This document shows positions 58,188 to 64,000 of a stretch of 64,000 nt of DNA, piece after piece. The notes under the pieces are model-generated. The model was given only the letters and a program-made list of their open reading frames with translations, ran no database searches and was not told where the DNA came from. Position 1 is the stretch's first letter; every line of letters starts with the position of its first letter. The DNA is from Ostrinia nubilalis (lineage: Eukaryota; Arthropoda; Insecta; Lepidoptera; Crambidae): contig NC_087112.1 in NCBI RefSeq assembly GCF_963855985.1, positions 1,118,501 to 1,182,500 of the forward strand, given 5' to 3'. The translations under genes were made by a program, and so were the position numbers.

Positions 58188-58337
58188 CGGTTTAGGTGAC
58201 ACAACTTCGATGTACGGTCCTTTGTACGTGCAGGGCAGGCAGTACTCGGGAATGCGGCTCTTGCGCCGGCAGCCCGCCACCTCCACCAGCCAGAAGCACA
58301 CTTGCAGCAGAACTATCAGCACTTTCTCCACGAGCAT
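58188..58337 (-). CDS. Small secreted Cys peptide, paralogue 2
   Basis: It encodes MLVEKVLIVLLQVCFWLVEV, a signal peptide, then AGCRRKSRIPEYCLPC and TYKGPYIEVVSPKP (50 residues). GTAAGT follows PKP; read-through would add VSPRVPRLDK and stop. It is clearly homologous to paralogue 1 over the whole exon, with the mature parts sharing GC, CLPC, YKGP and IEV. Both lie on the minus strand about 500 bp apart. Function unknown. Confidence 0.72.
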
Positions 58338-58529
58338 GGTGATACGTTTACGATTATACGACTGGGAATAATTAAAATCGCAGGTGCTTCTATTTCTGAA
58401 AAAAGTACAATAAAAATGACAGCTCGAAGTTCAGAGTGCCTCAGAAAAGAGTTGGGGTCATTTAAGTAGAATGAAGGTAGATGTGAGTTTCAACCGTCAC
58501 CTAAAATGCCTTCATCTTAACAGTCAATC

Positions 58530-58605
58530 ATCATCATCATCATCATCATCATTTCAGCCACAGAACGTCCACTGCTGAACATAGATCTCTCCCAATAATA
58601 GTCAA
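58530..58605 (-). mobile_element. LINE 3' end with (ATC)n
   Basis: A run of ATC is followed by ATTTCAGCCACAGAACGTCC, the 3' end of the common LINE family in inverse orientation. Only the tail remains. Confidence 0.7.
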
Positions 58606-58674
58606 TAGGCAGTCAGAATCCAATGAACATTGGTAGCATATCTTCGTTTAAAAAGCTTGTAATTATCAAGTTAC

Positions 58675-58827
58675 CTTAATATAAATCGCGTTGGCCAGGC
58701 GGTTAGTTCTCTTCTTGCTCTTGTCACAACTTTTGGTCAACTGCTTCCTTTCGCCAAAGTGCTTGAGGTCCATCACTGATACCGCGATGTGGAGGAGGAG
58801 CAACACAAACTCGTTGAGGTACAGCAT
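58675..58827 (-). CDS. Small secreted basic peptide
   Basis: It encodes MLYLNEFVLLLLHIAVSVMD and a basic part LKHFGERKQLTKSCDKSKKR then TNRLANAIYIK (51 residues). GTAACT follows; read-through gives VT and a stop. Only one Cys is present, unlike its neighbours, but size, strand and signal peptide fit the cluster. A non-cleaved N-terminal anchor is possible. Confidence 0.55.
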
Positions 58828-59126
58828 CTTGAATAACTGTGAAAAGTATTTTGGATAAGTTACAAGGAAATTTTGCGAGAGCTAGAAAAAGAGGAGCTGA
58901 AAATCTTTGGTTTTGTTTTTAGTCTACTGAAGCTGAAGGATGCTGATGTGTACTGCTAGTCTACACAATACATTGTTTCTTTCCTGCAAAAACAAGCACA
59001 GATTCATTGAGGATTTGTTTGTGAAGACCAAAGATACATTGCAAGACTGTTTTGTCGCTTTGCAGGCAACGCAGGACTGATTGTTGTGGAAATCCTTGGG
59101 AACGAAATAGAAAACGGCGAGTACTT

Positions 59127-59182
59127 CAGAGTCAGGATTTACCAGATCACTTCTTGTCACATTTGGAGCTGTTCTTGTGGTT
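59127..59182 (-). pseudogene. Partial copy of the 59449 peptide gene 3' end
   Basis: The minus strand keeps the last ~10 codons (H.NSSKCDKK and stop) and flanking sequence of the gene at 59449-59586. LINE-like sequence replaces the 5' part. Confidence 0.7.
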
Positions 59183-59330
59183 TTGTTCCCCAGTTAACGA
59201 AGCACATAATGTCATGCACTGCGTACCCAAACAACTGAACGAAGGAAGATTTAATGAAGGCTACTGATAACGCCACTCTTTTGGCGGAGTTTTAGGTTGA
59301 CACTGTGTAGGTTTGTTGTCGACACGACAA
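59183..59330 (+). mobile_element. Jockey-like LINE 3' end
   Basis: It shares GGTTTTGTTCCCCAGTTAAC and the tail GTCGACACGACAAGAAGAAG with fragments at 8495 and 25026. Short, with no full frame. Confidence 0.6.
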
Positions 59331-59448
59331 GAAGAAGATTTGGGGCTGTTCTCGTGACCTATCCTTGTGCAAATTTTGAGGGAGTGTTCTCGTTGAATCG
59401 AAAATAAGGTAGAAAAGGGTAGGTACTTCAGAACCAGGACGTACCAGA

Positions 59449-59586
59449 TCACTTCTTGTCACAGTTGGGGCTGTTCTCGTGGCAGGTCACGTACTCGTGG
59501 CGCGTGCAGCCGAAGCACGACTCTAAGTACGACAGCAGCAGCGTCACCACCAGCACCACGACTTCTTGGAGGAGCTCAGTGTCCAT
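59449..59586 (-). CDS. Small secreted three-Cys peptide
   Basis: The complete 45-residue frame is MDTELLQEVVVLVVTLLLSY, then LESCFGCTRHEYVTC and HENSPNCDKK. After a signal peptide the mature part probably begins at FGC or GC; the pattern GC-x6-C-x6-C-x2 matches neighbours. The GC-rich coding stretch stands out from AT-rich surroundings, and a partial copy exists at 59127-59182. Family not recognised. Confidence 0.75.
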   Translation of the reverse strand: MDTELLQEVVVLVVTLLLSYLESCFGCTRHEYVTCHENSPNCDKK

Positions 59587-60284
59587 CGCCTGAGGAACTG
59601 CGGAGGAATCAAGGCAGGCTATACTGAACGGAGCTCAGTGTTCATCGCCTAAGAAACTGCGGAGGAACCTTCTAATTTAGCAAAGGCCTCTTCTGCTAAA
59701 AGGGAACCGAGCTTGAAATTAACTCCGCATTTGCTGTGACTATGAGTAGTAAACCTCACACAGAAAATGCCATGCGATTACTGCAAGTTTCACACTCGGC
59801 CACGCTTTTAGTCTGGCCTGAGGCTTTAACCTTTGGCGTGCTATTGAGCCGCGCAAAACTGCACCCCCCAACTGCTACGGTTTTCAAATGATGTTTCAAA
59901 ATGACAAAGTAGTCTTGTCTTAGATCTGAGACATAGCAGTTGACGGAGGTTGCACAGATCTGAGACAAAGCATAGGAGAGGTTAACTGCCATGTGCGAAT
60001 GAAATATAGGTATGTGGTGCTCGATTCAAGTCGATGTTTTCAAGTGAACGTCTCAGGGACTAGGAGGAGCATCCTAAGTTCGTCACATATACAAGCAACT
60101 TAATTACATAACGAAGTTCATCAAGTATGATTTACATGCAGTTGCAGCCAAAAGCATAGAGATGCAAGATACAGATAGATGATCAGACAGGTTTAGAGAT
60201 AATTAGCAAAAAAAAAAACTGGTTCTGGAGCTCAGAGCCAAACCATGTGATATGAATCTTGTAACATAGACGCACCCAATTGAT

Positions 60285-60404
60285 TTACTTCTTGCACGGT
60301 GGGTTCTCACCGCAAGTAACGCGTTTGTTGCCACAGCCGGAGGCCAGTTGTAGGAGACACAGCGCAATGAAGAAGATTACCAGCGTCAGGCGGGCCCACC
60401 TCAT
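60285..60404 (-). CDS. Small secreted three-Cys peptide
   Basis: The complete 39-residue frame is MRWARLTLVIFFIALCLLQL then ASGCGNKRVTCGENPPCKK. The cleavage site after ASG or AS fits a signal peptide. Mature part GC-x5-C-x5-C-KK matches the cluster. A single exon suffices; an AG acceptor is not needed. Confidence 0.78.
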   Translation of the reverse strand: MRWARLTLVIFFIALCLLQLASGCGNKRVTCGENPPCKK

Positions 60405-60544
60405 GATCTGAAACAAAGTTGACCCATCAAGCATCTCCACTACTTCATCAGCTACAGAATGTCATACATGAATGTTCAACTTTGCTTCAGATCTTTGCAG
60501 GTCAGTGCTGTTTGAACAAGTATCAAATGCTACTTCCTTTGCTA

Positions 60545-60658
60545 ACGGGACTATTCTCACCTCTCGTTCCCACCGCTGCAACTCCTGTGTAGCCAGGATC
60601 TACAGTTTGGCCGCCAATAAAAACCCAACCAGTGAAGGTCAAGTTTGTCCCGTACTTT
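60545..60658 (+). repeat. GGGACTATTCCCACC-family dispersed repeat
   Basis: The copy keeps GCAACTCCTGTGTAGCCAGG and CCAATAAAAACCCAACCAGTG. It lies between two small-peptide genes. Confidence 0.7.
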
Positions 60659-61279
60659 CTTTACTATTTGGAGTTAGGGCAGCCATTAATATTAAAAGAT
60701 AACTACTATGACTATTATGTATCTACGTAATAAAAAAATAACTTACACGACTTCCAGATGTTTGTGTTCTCCGACGGAACTATTCTAACATAATAGCCAT
60801 TCTTCTTTTTTCTTGCCTGCAAACGAAAAATAGCGTTTTGAGTCGTTCCACCAAAAACTACACTAACTAAACTAAAACTAAGATTAAAACTAAAAATATC
60901 AACTCTACTGGAAAGGTGGAATTTGACCCAAACCGTTATTTTTCTTTGCAGGCAATGCTAAGAATGAAAGCACCGAATTTACATCATGTCTTTTATTTTA
61001 GATGTAAAATTCCAAAAACACAAAAAAGAAATTGAAATGAATTCTAAACATCTATGCAATGGTGGTCTGTGTATCAGCTAAATTGAACTCTAGCTGATTT
61101 TTCTTAAGTTTGTTCTGTATTTTAATCCAGTCCAGCATTTTCTCTATCTATTGGATACCGGTCTTGGTTTTAGTTCTTCCACAAACTTCATTGCGATTAT
61201 TTTGTTTTGCTTCAGGTCATTTGACAAACATTATACCTTAAGCTCTTTGGCGTTACTTTTAACTGTTGAATCTCTATGA

Positions 61280-61423
61280 TCAGTTTCTGTAGGGTCCCCT
61301 TCGGCAGGGCGCGCGACCAGAGCAGGGAATGTTCTTCTTGCAGCAGCCCGCCGCGCCTGCGATCAGCATGAGGAAGAAGGCTAGGACTATAGAGTATAGC
61401 CGATGAATATCCGTTTTTCCCAT
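61280..61423 (-). CDS. Small secreted Cys peptide
   Basis: The complete 47-residue frame is MGKTDIHRLYSIVLAFFLML, then IAGAAGCCKKNIPCSGRAPC and RRGPYRN. The signal peptide ends near AGAAG; the mature part is very basic with four Cys (CC-x4-C-x5-C). It keeps the GC start and the final PC of the group. Confidence 0.75.
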   Translation of the reverse strand: MGKTDIHRLYSIVLAFFLMLIAGAAGCCKKNIPCSGRAPCRRGPYRN

Positions 61424-61639
61424 CTTGCGAAACCTGTAAAGAGATGTGCCATTTTAGGAGAAGCAGATGATTTGATGCGTCTTTCTTGACCACGAACTTT
61501 TCTTGTCAGAAACCACGAAGTTTCATAAAATTGATCATAACCCTAGAAGTGTTTTCAAAATTAGTGCCGGATGTCTAAAAAGAATATCGACTCATAAAGA
61601 CTGTCTCCGACAGTTTATACCTAGTCCAATATTGTGTAC

Positions 61640-61790
61640 AAGCCGGTCAAGTTCACTGCGCACCTGGCAGTCGTGACGTCACATCGACGCTCTGGTACGG
61701 ACGGGGCGAACGCGGGGAGGTGTGCGGGTGAGTGCGAGGGAGAGTAGCACTCAGTGAGGTGCGCAGGTAAGTAACTCGACTGGGTTGTTT
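61640..61790. mobile_element. TA-flanked MITE, uninterrupted copy
   Basis: Ends CAAGCCGGTCAAG..CACTGCGCACC and GGTGCGCAG..CTCGACTGGGTTG are inverted repeats. This is the empty-site relative of the nested pair at 19464-20013. Confidence 0.7.
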
Positions 61791-61809
61791 ACTTCTACTG
61801 AAAATCATT

Positions 61810-62010
61810 CAATGGGACTATTCCCACCACTGCAACTCCTGTGTAGCCAGGATCTACAGCTTGACCGCCAATAAAAACCCAGCCAGTGAAGGTCAAGCTT
61901 GTCCCGTGGGAAAGTTAAACTGTCATTGGACCCGCATCGAAATTAATCAGAAGAACATAGGAGGAGTTCGAAGTTAAGGTTCGACTTCCCTCCGTTGCAA
62001 AGCGGATGAC
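61810..62010 (+). repeat. GGGACTATTCCCACC-family dispersed repeat
   Basis: The longest copy in the window; it matches 46118-46290 through GAACATAGGAG..TTCGAAGTTAAGG and CGTTGCAAAGCGGATGACAG. Confidence 0.7.
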
Positions 62011-62117
62011 AGGTGACAAACAAAGGTTTAGTAACATTTATGAAAAAGATATGCACCACGGACAATAAACATTAATTAAGGGGGCCTATCTTATGAGCAT
62101 CATTCAACCAACCTTAT

Positions 62118-62240
62118 TCACTTGCTACAAGGCGCGGGCTGGCGACAAGCGATGTAAACCTTCCTAGTGCACCCGCTAACGTGGCCCAGAAACAGAAGTG
62201 CCGTGACGATCAGGTAGATGGCGCCGCGCACCGGATCCAT
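62118..62240 (-). CDS. Small secreted three-Cys peptide
   Basis: The complete 40-residue frame is MDPVRGAIYLIVTALLFLGH, then VSGCTRKVYIACRQPAPCSK. The signal peptide ends at VSG; the mature part GC-x7-C-x5-C-SK is closest to the 60285 gene. It is the most upstream member of the cluster in transcription direction. Function unknown. Confidence 0.76.
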   Translation of the reverse strand: MDPVRGAIYLIVTALLFLGHVSGCTRKVYIACRQPAPCSK

Positions 62241-64000
62241 GTTCCTATCCCCTCAGCATGACTCGCCTCCTGCCCTGGAGGAAAAACCTGCGGGTGCTTA
62301 CAGAATGAACCTAGCATTGCTACACGCAAATCACTTTTATAGCTTCCGGTCATTTTAGAACCTTTAGAAAACAACTCCTAAGGGCAAGTCAAGCTATTTT
62401 TAAACCGTAAAGAGATTATAAATAAAGAGGAGTAAAATTAACAAGCAGGAAGCAGTTATGCCTTTAGTCAGTAATGATCGAACTATCATTGTTGGCTCAA
62501 ATGTTCTGAGGGTTTTTGTTGTCCCTAGTTTTAAGGGAGTTGTTAATATATCACTGTCTGTTATAAAAATACCAATGTGTAAAGCGTAGTTTGCTGACAA
62601 TGCACTTTGCTTCTAGTGTTTTGTCAAAGATGGCACCACATTAGCACTAGTTAGCAAGTGCATCCAAGTGAAAAACTGTTTTGGCAGAAGATGTCCATGG
62701 CAGCAATAAACTTGCGTTTTCGATTGATAACATTAGCTTTATAATTTTGTAAGAATAAAGATGAGTCACAAAGATTAAAAATCAGTTGCTAAAATGGTTA
62801 ACAAGTTTTGGGTCAAATTCCATCATTTTAATTCAAAGATCTAAGGGCAAAATACAGCGATCTACTCAAATAAAAAGAAATTCAGTCATACCTGCAATTC
62901 TTTCGGTTTTTTTATTGGTTTTTGATTTTATTTACTGTGAATTTTGGCTGTAAAATAGATGGTTGGGTGACAGAACAGAAATTTTGATTGGACTGTCAGT
63001 TGGAACAGTTTGAATGTGATGTGAAGTGTCCAAAAAGTTTCTGGCTAGCCGTTAGCAGCAATGAGGTTCTTACTGAAGATTGCAAGATATTGTGCAGCAA
63101 GAGTTAGCCAAGGCGCAGACCACTGACTTAGTTGGCCGAAAGTTGAGTCCGGCTGGTAATCAGTACCTATGGAGATGTATGAAAGTGCGCACATTACGTC
63201 GATTTGGTATCGGCCGATTCTCCATACAAATTATAATCGGGCCAGCTATCGACCAACTAAAAATCGGTGGTCCGCGCCTGGGCTTAGGGCGATCAACACA
63301 AGCGAAGGAATTGTATCTGTAAGTACGTATTTAACGTAATAAATAAGTTTAGCAAAAAATCTCAATACTGAAACCGGGCCTAAGTAATAGTAATGGGTAC
63401 TTCTCATTTACACTCAAATTTGGTGGTCACACAATAATAGTTCATAAACGGTATAAGTTAGAACAATACCTTTGAAATCAGATTATAAAATATCTATTTA
63501 GCTACATACAAAATAAATTTTATCGTAATAGAAGCAAAAATAATACGAAAAAATCACATGAAACGATAAAAAACGGGGTCATTTTTCGCGTTCTCATCGT
63601 GTCACACCTTCGGTTGCAATGAAACATTTGGTTACTGCATTCACAATTTTCATTCAATTTGTGTGTAGCATATACTAAAATCATCGTAATTAAATATACT
63701 TTCCACACAATAGTCAAAAAAATATCTTCTTATAATTATTTTGAATTGAGAAAGCGAAATACGTTGGTCACACGATTTTAGGTATCTAAAATTTTGAGTA
63801 ATAATACAAGATTGCCGTTAAACCGAACACCAGGAACCAATCACAGTGTTCTATTCAGTTAACGTCAGTCACGCTTCGACCATTGGGGAGGTGAGATAGG
63901 TCGATCGTCGCTCCGCGAAAAAAATACATAGCTTTTTGTGATTGTCCATAGACATTCCGTCGCTTGCTTGAACAATATTTTCTACCTCTAAAATTTAAAC
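62241..64000. other. No gene recognised
   Basis: AT-rich sequence with a diverged MITE relative of 43506-43670 (about 63124-63290) and a fragment of the GCCCGTATTCACAAACATT element family near 63818-63885 (CCAATCACAGTGTTCTATTC). A short hydrophobic minus-strand frame at 62400-62600 has no supporting feature. Confidence 0.5.

Overview
The window is a eukaryotic, AT-rich, intron-rich nuclear region packed with short transposable elements. Gene content and repeat types (tRNA-headed SINEs, hAT, TA-flanked, piggyBac-like and Helitron-like MITEs, LINE 3' tails encoding an RWTDDL..A..RSLW-type C terminus) point to an insect, most likely a moth or butterfly; the species cannot be named from sequence alone. 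Almost all genes are split, so most long open frames are not genes. Coding models were built by joining exons at GT-AG sites and checking phase and protein similarity from memory of the families.

Layout. (1) 1-11.4 kb: no coding exon recognised; probably intron 1 or beyond of a minus-strand vinculin gene whose 19-codon first coding exon lies at 11445-11501. (2) 11.5-15.1 kb: intergenic, holding a 1.1 kb foldback element and a TA-flanked MITE. (3) 15115-29200, minus strand: a complete metabotropic GABA-B receptor subunit 2 gene, 30 coding exons, about 1384 residues, with all phases consistent. (4) 29.2-32.9 kb: the divergent upstream region shared by the receptor gene and the next gene. (5) 32948-54817, plus strand: a Sec24 gene of the C/D type (COPII coat cargo adaptor), 16 coding exons, about 1323 residues, with a very long Pro/Gly/Gln/Met-rich N terminus. 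(6) 56.4-56.7 kb: a degenerate minisatellite. (7) 57.5-62.3 kb, minus strand: a tandem cluster of at least seven tiny genes encoding signal-peptide-bearing secreted peptides, six of which share a Gly-Cys start to the mature part and a short cysteine pattern; I do not recognise this family. (8) 62.3-64 kb: no gene recognised.

The most unusual feature is in the Sec24 gene. At least six of its exons (8, 9, 12, 13, 15 and 16) have tandem or nearby duplicate copies, mostly of the exon 3' end plus the splice donor and the start of the intron. They range from near-identical arrays (123-bp units at exon 12, in frame; 151-bp units at exon 9) to decayed relics (exon 8) and a pair of alternative last exons. 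A short intronic motif directly after the donor is shared between the exon 9 and exon 12 arrays.

Functionally the three large genes are unrelated (adhesion, neuronal inhibition, ER export). The small-peptide cluster looks like a locally expanding secreted family.
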